Below the pieces are notes generated by a model. That model did not search any database, was not told where the DNA came from, and saw only the letters and a program-made list of their open reading frames with translations. From Meloidogyne chitwoodi (Eukaryota > Nematoda > Chromadorea > Rhabditida > Meloidogynidae), in assembly GCA_015183035.1 (NCBI GenBank), contig JACZZP010000012.1, positions 558,001-622,000 of the forward strand: a DNA stretch of 64,000 nucleotides, read 5' to 3'. Below, in pieces: positions 39,793-53,064 of the stretch. How positions within the stretch are numbered: position 1 is the first letter of the stretch; each line of letters opens with the position of its first letter. Position numbers and translations under genes: made by a program.

Positions 39793-41979
39793 TTTCTCTT
39801 CTTTTAAATCTTTTTTTTTTAATCTCTATTTTATTGTATTTTTTTTTATTGAAAAGAGAGGGAAAAATTAAATATTTAAATCTGTTGAATCATCTACAAA
39901 AATAATTCTAAAAATAAAAAAAAAATTAATTTTTTCTTTAAATTTTAATTAAAATTTTTTATAAATTTAAAAATAAGTTTTTGAGATAAATTAATTCTCT
40001 AAAATCGAAAAAAAATATTTACTATTTTTTTAAATATTAATTTTTCAAAAAATTATTTATTAATTTATTAGTAATATTTTTATTTTTACCAAAACTAAAT
40101 AAATATAATTCATAAAAATTAAGCAAAAACAGGGCATTATTTTGAATAATTTTTGATAATAATTTTTATTTTTAAATAAAAATAAATAAAATAACACATC
40201 ATTTTATTTTAAAAAAAAAGAAAATAGGATAGCATCACTTTTTTAGTGTTTATTGACTGAGAAAATTGAATTGAATATTATTCTCTCCTTGTAAAATTAT
40301 ATTGAAAGAACCACTTATAATAGAACATTAAAAAATAAAAAAAATAAAATAAATTATGATCGCCGTAAAATTTATGAAACAAGTCAGACGTTAAAAACTA
40401 TCTAAATTTAATATATATTAGAGTCTTTTTATTTTAAATTATTAATTCAAGTACAATAAAATTAAATCGGATAATTAGAAATTAATAAAACAGGTTTTTA
40501 TTAAAAAATAAAATTGTCCTTTTCAAAAAATGCAAAATAAGTAGTTTAAAACATAGCAAGTGCATGCCTGTCTAAAACGTTAAAACTCTGACAAAAATTT
40601 AAAAAAATTATGAAAATTTTTATTTTAAAATTAAAATACTCTGATGACCTTCAAAAAATAAAATGAGCAAATGGAAGAGGAAAAAAAGAGGATTATTTAA
40701 AAAAATGAGCGATTTGTTTATTTTTTAACATTAAGTGTGGTAAATGACCGAGTTTTGTATTTTGGTTCGTTTATTTTATAACTCAAATTTTAAAAACAAA
40801 TTGTATCGAAAAAATTGTTGTGGATTGTTAAAAAGACAAAAAAATTCTTTTTATGTAAAGACTTTAAAATTTTCTAGAATAATAAACACAATGGCAATAA
40901 AATAGTGAAAATAATAATAGGCAATGAAAATATTATAAATTGTCTGATTGTGCGTTAAAAACTTTAAAGTGAACGAAAACGCAAACGAGAAAATTCGAAC
41001 ATTAATCATTTTTAAATAAACATACATGCATATTATGCACATATGTATTTATAAACCAGAAATTAATAAAAACAAGTTTATAAAAACCAGAAATTAATAA
41101 AAACAAATTTATAAAAACCAGAAATTAATAAAAACAAGTTAATATAAACCAGAAATTAATAAAAACAAGTTAATATAAACCAGAAATTAATAAAAACAAG
41201 TTTATAAAAACCAGAAATTAATAAAAACAAGTTTATAAAAACCAGAAATTAATAAAAACAAGTTTATAAAAACCAGAAATTAATAAAAACAAGTTTATAA
41301 AAACCAGAAATTAATAAAAACAAATTTATAAAAACCAGAAATTAATAAAAACAAGTTAATATAAACCAGAAATTAATAAAAACAAGTTTATAAAAACCAG
41401 AAATTAATAAAAACAAGTTTATAAAAACCAGAAATTAATAAAAACAAGTTTATAAAAACCAGAATCTCTAGAATTTTTTAAAGAGATATTCTATATAAAA
41501 CTTTATACATGTTTAAGCGTTTTAATAATTTTTTACGCACAGTTAAACTCTGTAAATTTCAAATATTTGTGAAGTTTAAAAAAAAGTAAAGGCAATAAAA
41601 ATTGGTGTTATTCGGGAAAAGAAAAAAACTTGTTTATTTATATTGAGACTTTTTATTTAAAAATTCGTAAAGTTGTAAAATTATTTATTTTAAAATAAAA
41701 TAAAATTTAATGACACTAAATAGGTAGTGAAAGTAATTTAAAATTGTTTTTTTATTTAATATTTTTATATTTAAAAAATTTAAATTTATTTGTCTAAATT
41801 ATATTTGTCTAAATTAATTCTACTATTTATTTAAGTAATATTTTTAAGATTTTTAGAAAAGAAGCCAAAAATTTAAAAAAATATTTAAAAGATTTATTAA
41901 AATTGTTAAAAAAATCTTTTTTTTTTTTGTTAATTGTGAATAAACAATATTTTTGTGTCAGCCTATTTAAATAAAAAGG
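39793..41979. other. Very AT-rich intergenic region
   Basis: No gene supported. It contains the tandem repeat listed separately, and otherwise A/T-rich filler. Short open frames here lack any coding features. Confidence 0.5.
41056..41462. repeat. 31-bp tandem repeat, about 13 copies
   Basis: Unit ccagaaattaataaaaacaa plus gtttataaaaa, with a second variant (gttaatataaa) interspersed in blocks, so copies of the two variants were amplified together. Confidence 0.9.
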
Positions 41980-43098
41980 AAAAAGGTAGTAAATAAATAA
42001 AATGTGAAGGAATGTTTGTTTATTGAATGAATGTATATTATTATCGGCTGACTTATGTATTATTTATTTATTTTATACGTTTAAATTTGGCCAAATAAGT
42101 GAATAATCGAACAAAACAAGCGTAGGCCATGTTAAAAAGAATAAATTAAAAAATATATAATTTCAAAATGTCAGTTGATAGAAAATGTTAAAATGGTAAA
42201 TTTTAAGAATTTTGTAAAAAGACATTAAATATTGAATTAAATAATATAGACAATTAGTAAATTAAGGATAAAAAATGTTTTTATAAATTACTATAATGTC
42301 ACTATTTTAAGGAGTAAAATATAATATTTTGATTTAATAATAAAAAAATAAATAGGTAAATTTGTCGGTCATTTGGAGAATTATTGGATATACTAAACCA
42401 ATTATCGAACCGAAAATTTTCGAATATTCGGCCTTTTTTCAGTTTTGAACTGACAACCCAATATAAATATAAATATAATAATAAATTAAAATAAAACTTT
42501 AAATGAGAAAAGAAAGTTTTATTTATTAAATAATGTAAATATATTTTAAATAATATTTTGTTTTTGTGAATCACCCATGACAACCAAAAAAAACAATTTA
42601 AAATAAATAAAAATATTTATTAATATTTAATTTTTTATTAGAAAATTTTAAATTGGATTTTTTTAAAATTAAATTACAGTTTAATCAAATCGAAAAAATG
42701 AATTTTAAAATTTATTTTTTTAAAATTAATTTCGAAATTTAAAAAATTAAAATATATTTAGAAATTAGTCGTGTAAAATTAATTAATTAATTTTATATAA
42801 TTTAAATAATACATATATGATGACAAACAAATTTTAAAAGGTTAAAAACACATGAAGATGATACATAATATTTCTCAATTATATAAAAGAAAAATACCGG
42901 CATTTACCTATTTCTTCTTTTTAATTAATTATTTCATAATTATATTTACTTTTCCCCCCAATCCTTTAAATAATATTATTTAAATAAATTTTAATTTATT
43001 TTAAATTATTAAATTAAATTATAAATTATAGTCTATTATAAATTATTTTAAGACAAATTCATTATAAAAATATTTATTTTTAAATTAAAGTGAATATA
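41980..43098. repeat. Upstream flank of secreted-family copy 2, directly repeated at 45887-47018
   Basis: The sequence from 'aaggtagtaaataaataaaa' to the start codon recurs at 45887-47018, with small indels, and its last 400 bp again at 54530-54928. The final 80 bases ('ttattttaagacaaa' to 'aaattaaagtgaatata') are conserved before copies 2, 3 and 4 and probably include the promoter. No gene inside. Confidence 0.75.
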
Positions 43099-44458
43099 AT
43101 GTATCAGAAAATTAAATTTTTGTTACAAATTATTTTTTTCCTTTATTTTTTCAATTCAACATTAATGATGATGTTAAACAATCAACGAATTGTTGTTGAA
43201 AATGTTTTAGAAGAAGATAATAGTCAAGATTTAAAATTAATAAAAATGGATTTAATTAAATCAGATAATGGAGAAACAATGTTGGAAATAATTATTGAAT
43301 TTAATTCTGATTATTCAAAAATTTTTTTTTTAAACCTTTTAGTGGAGGATGTTATGAACATTCTAATAATTATTATAAAACTTATCTGCACGGCAAAGAA
43401 GTTGGAAATAATAAAATGCAATTGAAATTGCAAGAAATTTTTACTGATGAATATAGACAAGGAATTAAAATATGCAAAAATTCTTATAATGCTGTAAGAG
43501 TTTTTTTTAAATAATAAAATAAGTTGAATTTTAATTAAAATTTCTATAACAGCGGTGAAAGGGCAAATCTTAAAAAAATTTCGTTTCCTTAGTGTCGAAA
43601 AAGTCTTTTTATTTTTTTCGTTTCATCAAGAGCTGATTTTTTATTTTCGCACAGCTCTAATCCTAGTGTCGTCCTTGAATGTAAACAAAGTTATAAAAAT
43701 CAATTTTATAAATTAGGTACTATTTAAAAAAAATTTTAGTCAATGCACATTTTGCCACTTTTAAATTCAAAAATACATTTTGAACCAAAAGAAGGAGAAG
43801 AAGAATTAAATGAAGTAAAAATAAATGGAGTAAATTCAATTATTTCATATCCCAATAATAATAATAATATTCAATGTAAATTAACAAAATTAATATTTTA
43901 TTTAAATACTGAAGGAAATATTAGAAAAAATTTTATTGATCCAATAGTTAATAAAAGTAAAAGAAATTTAGAAAAAAAAGAAAGTTCATATATTGGAATT
44001 TGTTTAAAATTTAATAATTCTGGTAATTATTATATTAAATTAGTTGATGATTGGTTTGGAGAATTTGGATTTTATTTTTATATAAATGTAAAAAATGAAG
44101 GAGATGAAGAATGTGTTGAAAAATATTTTGATGGAATTGATGAAGAAGAAAAAAATTAATTGAAAATTTAAGAAAAGGTATAGAAATATTTATTATAAAT
44201 ATTGAAGAACCTATAAATGAAGATATTAAAATGTTTGAAATGAGAAAAATGTTTATAGAAGAAATACATAATTTTGTTATTAGAATTAAACCTTTATTTG
44301 ATGATGAAGACTTTAAATATAATTTAAAAGAAAAGGAAGAGAAAGGAAAAGAAGAGAAAGAAAAGGAAAAGAAGGGAAAAGAAAAGAAAGAAGAAAAAAC
44401 TTCTAAAACAAAAAAATTTGATTTTAGTCGTGCGTTTAAAGGAATATCTATCTCTTAG
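43099..44458 (+). pseudogene. Secreted KE-tail family, copy 2 (two one-base deletions)
   Basis: Same two-exon structure as the other copies: exon 1 43099-43493 with signal peptide MYQKIKFLLQIIFFLYFFNS, exon 2 43740-44458. Compared with intact copies, one base is missing in a T-run near 43322-43331 (shifting the frame at KIFF) and one A near 44150-44157 (stop after DEEEKN). The rest, including the Lys/Glu tail and the ending KKFDFSRAFKGISIS, reads normally in the shifted frame. Both lesions lie in homopolymers, so an assembly error is possible. This gene and TOM22 copy 2 form the right arm of the inverted duplication. Confidence 0.6.
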
Positions 44459-45322
44459 AAAATAATATTTTCAATTTTTTTCTTATTTTAAGTTTTGTTT
44501 TAAATTTCCATAAATTCTTTTTTATATAAGTATAAAATACTAGAGCTGTTCCAATTTAAAAATAACTAAGACCTAATCCAAAAAAAGCAAGAAAAACAAG
44601 ATGAAGACACTTGGAACAGCTCTAGAAAATACTTCTCTATCTTTTCAACCCTTTCACTAAAATGTATTATTTATCTATTAAAATATCCTCTTCATTTTAG
44701 TATACTTTCTAACTTTTTTTAGTTACTTTCACTGACTTATTTTCCTTATACATATTTCCTCAAAAACTTTTTATTTAAATTTACAAATTATTTGCAATAT
44801 TTGCAATAAATTTCAACATTTAATTATAAAATGATTTTGTAATCCATTCTAGTCACATTTATTTATTTTATTTGGATAAATCTTTTAAAAATTTTTTTTT
44901 AATTTAAAAAAATTAAAAAAGCTTAAAATACTAATTGGTAGATTTTATATTTTTCAATTTTATTATCAACAAATTTCCAAAACACATGTATTGATAAATT
45001 TCAAGGAATATTTAACATTTAATTTAAATTTAATTTTTCTCCCAATTGAATATTTAGAAAAAAACCCGCCGTCCTCTGACAAATCACATGGCACCTTTTA
45101 TAATTGAATATTTATTTTTTAACAATATGAATAAATATTTAAAATTTATTTTTTGGCTTAACGTTATTTCTATTTTTCTATCTTTTTTCATATTCTCCTC
45201 TTTTTTAGCACTCTATTACCTAAATTCTAGAATTTGATATTTTTTCTTATGTTTTTATTCTGTGCTATAATTTTAAAATTGTTTAATTTTTTAGATTAAC
45301 TTAAAGACTTATATATTTAAAA
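44459..45322. other. Spacer, right arm of the inverted duplication
   Basis: Near-identical reverse complement of 30463-31326. It contains the 86-bp hairpin element at 44540-44625 and the presumed TOM22 promoter. No other gene. Confidence 0.7.
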
Positions 45323-45864
45323 ATGGTTTCAATTGAAGAACAGAGAGTTGATGAGGTTATTTAATATTAAAAAAATATTATTTTTACATTTATAATTTAA
45401 TTATATTAGGACATTGATGATAATGATTTAGAAGAAACTTTATTTGAACGAATTGAGGGTCTTAAAGAAATGTTTCCAGCTCAACTTCGTTCTGCTGCTT
45501 ATTATTCTGTTGACATGGGATGGTCTTTTTTTAGTACTTCGGTTAGTAAACTTTTAATAAATAAACATTAAGGTTTATAAGTGTAGAAACAGAAATTTTT
45601 GATTTTGATAGATATTGAAATAAATTTCCTAATTTCTAAAAATATTAATAAATATTATTTTATTTTTTTGTAGTTTTCATTTGCACGTAATGCTACTTGG
45701 GTTTTGTCAACTTCTGCTTTTATTATGCTTTTGCCTTATTTTAGTTTGTGCAATTAATTTATTTAATAAAGAAGTTTTTTTTAGTTGACAAAGAACTTCG
45801 TGACATGGAAAAGTCTCAATTGAAGCAACAACAACAATTATTATTGGGAACACCTTCTAAATAA
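45323..45864 (+). CDS. TOMM22: TOM22 homologue, copy 2
   Basis: Exons and introns correspond base for base in length (542 bp) to the copy at 29921-30462, and every exon I compared encodes the same protein (DIDDNDLEETLFERIEGLKE and so on, tail KSQLKQQQQLLLGTPSK). Such identity, introns included, means a recent duplication or recent gene conversion. Unlike copy 1, it is not followed by MTERF3: homology stops about 15 bp past the stop codon, where the 41980-type repeat begins. Expected to be functional from sequence alone. Confidence 0.85.
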
Positions 45865-45886
45865 ATTAAATTTATGAAAAATAAAT

Positions 45887-47018
45887 AAAAAGGTAGTAAA
45901 TAAATAAAATGTGAAGGAATGTTTGTTTATTGAATGAATGTATATTATTATCGGCTGACTTATGTATTATTTATTTATTTTATACGTTTAAATTTGGCCA
46001 AATAAGTGAATAATCGAACAAAACAAGCGTAGGCCATGTTAAAAAGAATAAATTAAAAAATATATAATTTCAAAATGTCAGTTGATAGAAAATGTTAAAA
46101 TGGTAAATTTTAAGAATTTTGTAAAAAGACATTAAATATTGAATTAAATAATATAGACAATTAGTAAATTAAGGATAAAAAATGTGTTTATAAATTACTA
46201 TAATGTCACAATTTTAAGGAGTAAAATATAATATTTTGATTTAAAAAATAAATAGGTAAATTTGTCGGTCATTTGGAGAATTATTGGATATACTAAACCA
46301 ATTATCGAACCGAAAATTTTCGAATATTCGGCCTTTTTTCAGTTTTGAACCGACAACCCAATATAAATATAATATAATAATAAATTAAAATAAAACTTTA
46401 AATGAGAAAAGAAAGTTTTATTTATTAAATAATGTAAATATATTTTAAATAATAATTTTGTTTTTGTGAATCACCCATGACAACCAAAAAACAATTTAAA
46501 ATATAAATAAAAATATTTATATTTATTAAATATATTTAATTTTTTATTAGAAAATTTTAAATTGGATTTTTTTAAAATTAAATTGTAGTTTAATCAAATC
46601 GAAAAATGAATTTTAAAATTTAATTTTTTAAAATTAAATTTCGCAACATTAAAAAAAATATATAGTATTTCGAAATTAGTCGTGTAAAATTACTTATTTT
46701 AATTCATTAATTTTATATATTTTTCATAATTTACATAGTACATATATGATGTCAAACAAATTTTAAAAGGTTAAAAACACAAAATAAATATACAATATTT
46801 CTCAAATTATATAAAAGAAAAATACCGACATTTACCTATTTCTTCTTTTTAATTAATTATTTCACTAACCACTTTATGTACTTTTCCCAATCCCTTAAGT
46901 ATATAAATAATATTTATTTTAAATTAAAATTTATTTAAATTATAAAGTATAGCCTATTATAATTATTTTAAGACAAAATTATTATAAAAATATTTATTTT
47001 TAAATTAAAGTGAATATA
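45887..47018. repeat. Direct repeat of 41980-43098
   Basis: Starts a few bases after TOM22 copy 2 and runs into secreted-family copy 3. Together 41980-45886 and 45887 onward form a direct tandem duplication of about 3.9-kb period, in which the second period has lost TOM22. Confidence 0.75.
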
Positions 47019-48598
47019 ATGTATCAGAAATTTAAATTTTTGTTACAAATTATTTTTTTCCTTTATTTTTTCAATTCAACATTAATGATGATGTTAAACA
47101 ATCAACGAATTGTTGTTGAAAATGTTTTAGAAGATAATAGTCAAGATTTAAAATTAATAAAAATTAATTTAATTAAATCAGACAAAGCAGATGAAAAAAA
47201 AATGTTGGAAATAATTATTGAATTTAATTCTTCTCAAATAATTACCGAATCTTTTTTTTTAATACCTTACAATAAATCATGTTATGGAAAAAATAAACTT
47301 CCTTCAACTAATAGGAACAAAATTGGAAATAATAGATTACAAATAAATTTGAAAGTAATTTTTACAAATGAATATAGAAAAGGGATTAGAATATGTAAAG
47401 AATTTAATGTAAGTAGAATATTATGTTAAGATTAAAATTAATTTGATTTGTTGAATATTTTTATTAAAATATTTTTATAAAAAACATGACCGGAAAATCG
47501 GTCAGTACTGGGAAAATGCGTCAGTATCAGTACAAAAATCAGAAGAAAAAAACAAAAATATATGTAAAACACAAAAATGTATTTTTGAGTAAAAAATAAA
47601 AATAATGAAATACAAAAATTTTTCTATGTGTTTTTCTACCATACACATGTTTTTCATATACCTATTTTTGTTTTTTTCTTGTGATTTTGATTTTTGTACT
47701 GATACTGACGCATTTCCCAGTACTTCCGATTTTCCACTAAAATTCAAAAAATTAATAAATTTGTAAAAAAAATTTATATCAAAAATATAATTTTTACTCA
47801 TCTTCCACTGACCGATTTTCCGGGAGCCTAACAAAATTAAAAGACAAAATCTTTTTTTTTAAAAAATCGAATATAAAAGCTTCGCTTTTATACTATAACG
47901 CCACACAAATTCTTTTCGAAATTTTTATTTCTTCAATAGTAAAGATTTTTATTTTCACACATCTCACAATCAGATTCTAATATTATATATTTTAAAAAAT
48001 TATTTTTATAAATTAATATTAAATTTTTTTGAAGGAAATAATGAAAATTTTACCACTTTTAAATTCATTAATACATTTTGAACCAAAAGAAGGAGAAGAA
48101 GAATTAAATAAAGTAACAAAAAAAATAAATGGAGTAAATTCAATTATTTCATATCTTAATGATAATGATATTCAATGTAAATTAACTAAATTAATATTTT
48201 ATTTAAATACTGAAAATGTTGGATTTGTTGATCCAATAGTTATTAAAAGGAAAAGAAATTTAGAAAAAAAAGAAAGTTCATATATTGGAATTTGTTTAAA
48301 ATTTAATAATTCTGGTAATTATTATATTAAATTAGTTGATGATTTTAAAGAAAAATTTACTTTTCATTTCTTTGTAAATGTAAAAAATGAAGGAGATGAA
48401 GAATGTGTTGAAAAATATTTCAATGGAATTGATGAAGAAGAAAATTTTTTTATTGAAGATTTAAGAAAAGTTATAAAAATATTTATTATAAATATTATAG
48501 AGTCTTCAAATCAAATTGAAAATATTAATATAAGTGAATATTTTTTAATTGGAATTAAACCTTTATTTGATGATAAAGACTTTAAATATATAATTTAA
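47019..48598 (+). CDS. Secreted KE-tail family, copy 3 (shortened C-terminus)
   Basis: Exon 1 47019-47408 (signal peptide MYQKFKFLLQIIFFLYFFNS, then an intact 130-codon exon ending EFN before GTAAGT) and exon 2 48035-48598, phase 0. Exon 1 is uninterrupted and its second half differs from copies 1, 2 and 5 (PYNKSCYGKNKLPSTNRNKI), resembling copy 4. In exon 2 a two-base insertion after KDFKY ends the protein before the Lys/Glu tail. The tail-coding sequence persists, degraded, to about 48690. The protein may therefore be a real short form. The intron holds a fold-back repeat (47487-47830). Family function unknown. Confidence 0.6.
47487..47830. repeat. Fold-back element in the intron of copy 3
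   Basis: Inverted arms share 'cagtactgggaaaatgcgtc' and 'agtatcagtacaaaaatcag' (left 47500-47560, right 47650-47745). The outer edges carry 'gaccggaaaatcggtca' and 'tgaccgattttccgg'. Non-coding; a 110-codon antisense frame across it is a by-product. Confidence 0.6.
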
Positions 48599-49696
48599 AA
48601 GAAAAAGAAAAGAAAGAAGAAAATACTTTTAAAACAATAAAATTTAATTTTAGTCGTGCAATTAAAGGATTATCTATCTCTTTGAAAATAATATTTTTGA
48701 TTTTCATCTTTCAAAAATTTCCAAATTAATATTTTTCTTATTCTAATATTTTTTTAAAAATTCTTTTTAACATTATATCATCTTTAAAGTTTTTATAACT
48801 TTTTTAAATAATTTTCTTATATTTTTAACACTTTTTTAAGGTTTGTGTAGGGCAGTGAGAACTTTAATGGGGAATGGCAAGATAAATGTTATTGAGGAGA
48901 ACTTATTTTTAGAGCAGAATTACCGGGGACATCAACTCAATGATTTTAACAATTTTATTTATTTACAAAGCTCTTGACTAATTGTTAAGATGATTTTTTA
49001 ATTTAATCTTTAATTTTATCTATTAAATTCTGTGTTTTTTTATTATTTTTTAAAAATTAATAATAAGGGTCATTTGATACAGAAAGAAATGTAAAAGTTT
49101 AACCCCGGGCAGGCGTCGATCCTGCGACCTCCTTCGGCTATTGCTAGCAGTGATGTCCCGGTTCCGGGAACCGGCACCGGTTCCCACGGTTCCACTTCCG
49201 GTTCCGGAACCGGAACCGTGGAACCGTCAAAAATTGGAACCACTCAGGAACCGGAACCGTGGAACCGTAAAATTCGTAGAACCGGTTCGGAACCGGTTTT
49301 GGAACCGTCCATTTTTAATATTTATATAAATATTTTTTTAAACGAAAGTAATAAATTGATCGATTTTCATGAATAATTGATCCTAAAGAGATTATTCAAG
49401 ATAATTTGCCAATGGCCAGTGGTTGGAAAATCGTACCAAATTTCGTACTAGTACTTTGGTACGAAGTACGAGTACGAGCAAAAAATAATGCTGGTACGAA
49501 GTACGAGTACGAGGGAAAAAAATGACTAAAATACGAGGTACGAGGCATAAGTACGAGCTCGTACTTAAGGTTTAAATTTTCGCCAAATTTCTTTCTTTTC
49601 CTTGTGGAAATAAAATGTTCACTCCATTCCTCTTCCCCCAGTTTATTTTTACAAGCGAGAAAAGAAAAGGAATGTTTATATATATATAATTTACTT
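48599..49696. other. Mosaic spacer before the retrotransposon
   Basis: From 48599 to about 48720 is degraded Lys/Glu tail and flank of copy 3. About 49100-49140, read on the minus strand, looks like the 3-prime half of a tRNA: T-arm GCAGG-ATCGACG-CCTGC preceded by a GGAGGTC variable loop. Bases 49149-49310 are a GC-rich island of 'ggaaccg' repeats starting CAGTGATGTCCCGG. Bases 49433-49563 are made of 'gtacgag' repeats. No gene. Confidence 0.4.
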
Positions 49697-52600
49697 GTAT
49701 TTGATGCCGGATCAGGAAAAACACCTCTAAATAACGAATTATTACGCGGCGCAGTTTTACTGCCACAATTACCGGGAATTCTATTAAGAACATTTCTATT
49801 TAATAATCTAATAATTGCCGACATAGCAAAGGCCTTTTTGCAAATACAATTAAAACAACAAGATAGAGATGTTACCCGATTTCTATGGATTAAAAATACT
49901 CAAGATCCACCTGAAAGTAAAAATTTAATTTGCTACAGATTTACACGTGTTTTATTTGGTGTCATCTCCAGTCCGTTCCTACTTATTGCCACAATATTAC
50001 ACCATCTCGAAAAAACAGAAAGTCCAATATCTGAAGAGATTAAAACTAACCTATATATGGATAATATAATATTAGTAGCGAAAAACGTAAAAGAAATAAA
50101 GAAAAATACACAGAAATAATCGATATCTTTGCAAAGGCTAAAATGAAAATTAGAGAATTTTGCAGTAGTTCAGCAGAAGGAAATAAAATATTCGGAGAAA
50201 TAGATAGACACCCAGGCATAGAATCAAAAAATATAAAATTTCTAGGAATAAATTGGCAAATCGAAAAGGATGAATACTCTCAAAAACTCCCTAACAGCAC
50301 TTACGAAACCATGAATAAAAGAGAACTTTTGTCGCTCATACACTCAAACTTCGATCCTCTTGGATTAATTGGTCCAACATTACTTCCAGCAAAAATTTTA
50401 TATCAAAAAGTATGTAATCGCGATACAAATTGGAATGATCCCCTCGACGAAAATGAACTAGACGAAATAAACAGAATAGTAGAAGATTGGGGAGAACAAG
50501 AGTTCAGTAGACCTAGAAAATTAATCCATGGATGTAAAGAGGAGGAAAATATACAAATACATTGCTTTGTTGATTCTTCGATGAAAGCCTATGCTTCAAA
50601 CGTTTATCTTCGAATCAGTTGTTCAAATCAAACAGAAACGAATCTAATTTTCGCAAAAAACAGAATTGTTCCTAAAAAGAAAGAAAATACGTTAACCATA
50701 CCTAGACTCGAATTACTCGCTATTTTAATTGGAACCAGGACTATTTCATTTGTTACCAATGAATTAAAGAGACCAATAGAAAAAACAATTTTGTGGAGTG
50801 ATTCGTTAATAGCCATGTCATGGATAAAAAATAGCAAACATAAAGAGACATTCATAAACAATAGATTAATAGAAATCAGGAAAAACAAGGAAATAGAGTT
50901 TCGACACGTCTCTACAACCGATAACCCAGCAGACATAGGAACTAAGGGATCCAGTGGCCCAGATTTATTCAAAAATAAAATTTGGTGGAAAGGACCACAA
51001 TGGTTAGAAAATGAAAGAGACTGGCCGAGTACAGCAACTTTCACCATAAAAAATCAACCTTACGTATCAGTTCCTTGTTATGAAGCAATAATAAACGAGA
51101 ATAAAAGGGAATTTATACCAGACATAAATAAATTCAGCAATTGGTGGAAACTAATTTACACGACTATGTTCATACTTAGATTCATAAATATCCACCTTTG
51201 GTCCAAACTACAAGATATAAAACCATGGCTAAATAAAATAAATATTAAAGGAAATTTTACAGCAAAGGATATTAAAATCGCCAAAATATTATTAATAAAA
51301 CAAGCACAATTAAGAGAAAACCTTCCAAAAGAGCGAAAAGAAATACTAAATTTATTTCTGGATGAAAATGACATACTAAGGTGTAAAACTAGACTCCAAA
51401 ATCTCCCTAATGGTTATGATTTCGCAAATCCAATCTACTTACCTAGGGACGATTCACTAACCAGACTTCTCATTCTACATATTCACAAGTCAAAACAGCA
51501 TTCGGGAGTCCAAGCAACTCTTGCACAATTAAAATTAACATATTATGTACCATGAGCCAGACAACTCGTAAAGAAAACATTAAAAGAGTGCCTCGAACGG
51601 TGCCAAAAACTAAAACCATATAAATTGACAAAAATGCCACCACTCCCAGAATCTCGAGTTATGCCTTCACGTGTGTTCCAAAACACAGGGCTCGACTTCA
51701 TGGGATCCATTATGGTAAAAGACATAGAAGAAGATATAAGTAAAAGATGGAAATTATTATTAACTTGTCTATCAACTCGCACCATCCATCTCGAAACCGT
51801 AACTAGTATTAACACACACGCATTTTTGAACGCGTTTAGAAAATTTGTCGCCAGAAGGACAAGACCTAATTACATACTTTCCGACAATGGATCAAGCTTT
51901 GTATTAGCTGAAAAAACTTTAAGAAGACTCAAACCTGAACAAATAATAGACGATGGAATTCAACAATATTTTGCTAAAGAAAATATAAATTGGCAATTCA
52001 TCACTCCTTTAAGCCCGTGGCAAGGAGGAATTTATGAGAGAATAAACGGAATGATAAAATCAAATATAAGAAAATCTATAGGCAGAAAATTACTCAATCA
52101 TGATGATTTTAACACGCTCATATGCGAAGTAGAAGCAGTCATAAATTGCCGCCCCCTAGTTCAAATAGATGACGAACAAGGAATTACCATTTTACGACCA
52201 ATAGACTTCACATACCCATTCGCACAGCAAGGATTCCCACCTATCACAATAGAGAAAGATGACGATTATTTGCCTCCAAATGCAGATTCATCAGAGAAAA
52301 TGGTCAGGGAATGGAAAGGAAACAACATTCTAATAAACAAATTCTGGAATAATTGGTCATCAGAATATCTAACTATGTTAAGAGAAAGAAAAGATGAACA
52401 CAAGAATCCAAAATTCTCATCAAAAGGAAAACCACAAATTGGAGAAATAGTACAAATATTCGATGAAAATTTACCAAAAGGCTGTTGGAAAATAGGGAAA
52501 GTAATAGAAAATATTAATAATCGATCAATAAAAATTAAATTAGGAAATGGAAAAATATTAAATCGACCACCAAATCATATCTGCAGCTTAGAAATTCCAA

Positions 52601-53064
52601 AAACAGACGACAAAAATATAATAAAAGAACAAAATAATATAATAAATGTTAAACTAAAAAATAATAAAATAATTAAAAATATGCTGTTCTTAAGCATTCT
52701 GGCAATCATAATTCCATGCGGCTTTCTACAAAACCCAATGATATGCCCAGGACAAAAGGATCAAATGTATTGGAGAATAAAGAAAAATCATCAACCTTTG
52801 TAAACTTCACTAAAGATCCACCACTACCCACCACTTACAGCTTTGATATATTCCAACAAAATATAGATCTGGTACCAATACCAGCCGCACACTGCTCCAT
52901 ACATAGCACAAAATATAAATATAAAACAGATTTATTGAACATTCCGCACCTTTTTCCAAGAAGTTGGAAAGAAGAAGTAAACACAGAAGAAATAAGAATG
53001 AGAGAAATTTTAACAAAAATAAAGAAAGAAGAAAAGATGAAAAGGCACGTCGCTTGGCCGCGAG
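49697..53064 (+). pseudogene. BEL/Pao retrotransposon pol remnant
   Basis: Domains in order: reverse transcriptase beginning at VFDAGSG (5-prime part missing), with IADIAKAFLQIQL and the catalytic-site variant YMDNI near 50058; the BEL-type connection region (LIHSNFDPLGLIGPTLLPAK); RNase H-like region near 50560-50940 (CFVDSS, WSDSLIAMSWI, STTDNPADIGTKGSSG); integrase zinc-binding part (HSGVQATL); integrase core from about 51670 ([17 protein letters not shown], a later Glu region around 52030-52150); and the C-terminal [10 protein letters not shown] segment. A hydrophobic stretch follows near 52690. Damage: a one-base frameshift near 50100, a TGA stop at 51553-51555 before ARQLVKK, no gag or protease and no 5-prime LTR. 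Replication of this copy is not possible as it stands. Confidence 0.85.

Noticed and set aside
42302..42583. 93-codon minus-strand frame
   Set aside because: The directly repeated copy at about 46200-46480 has indels that break the frame, which argues against a coding role.
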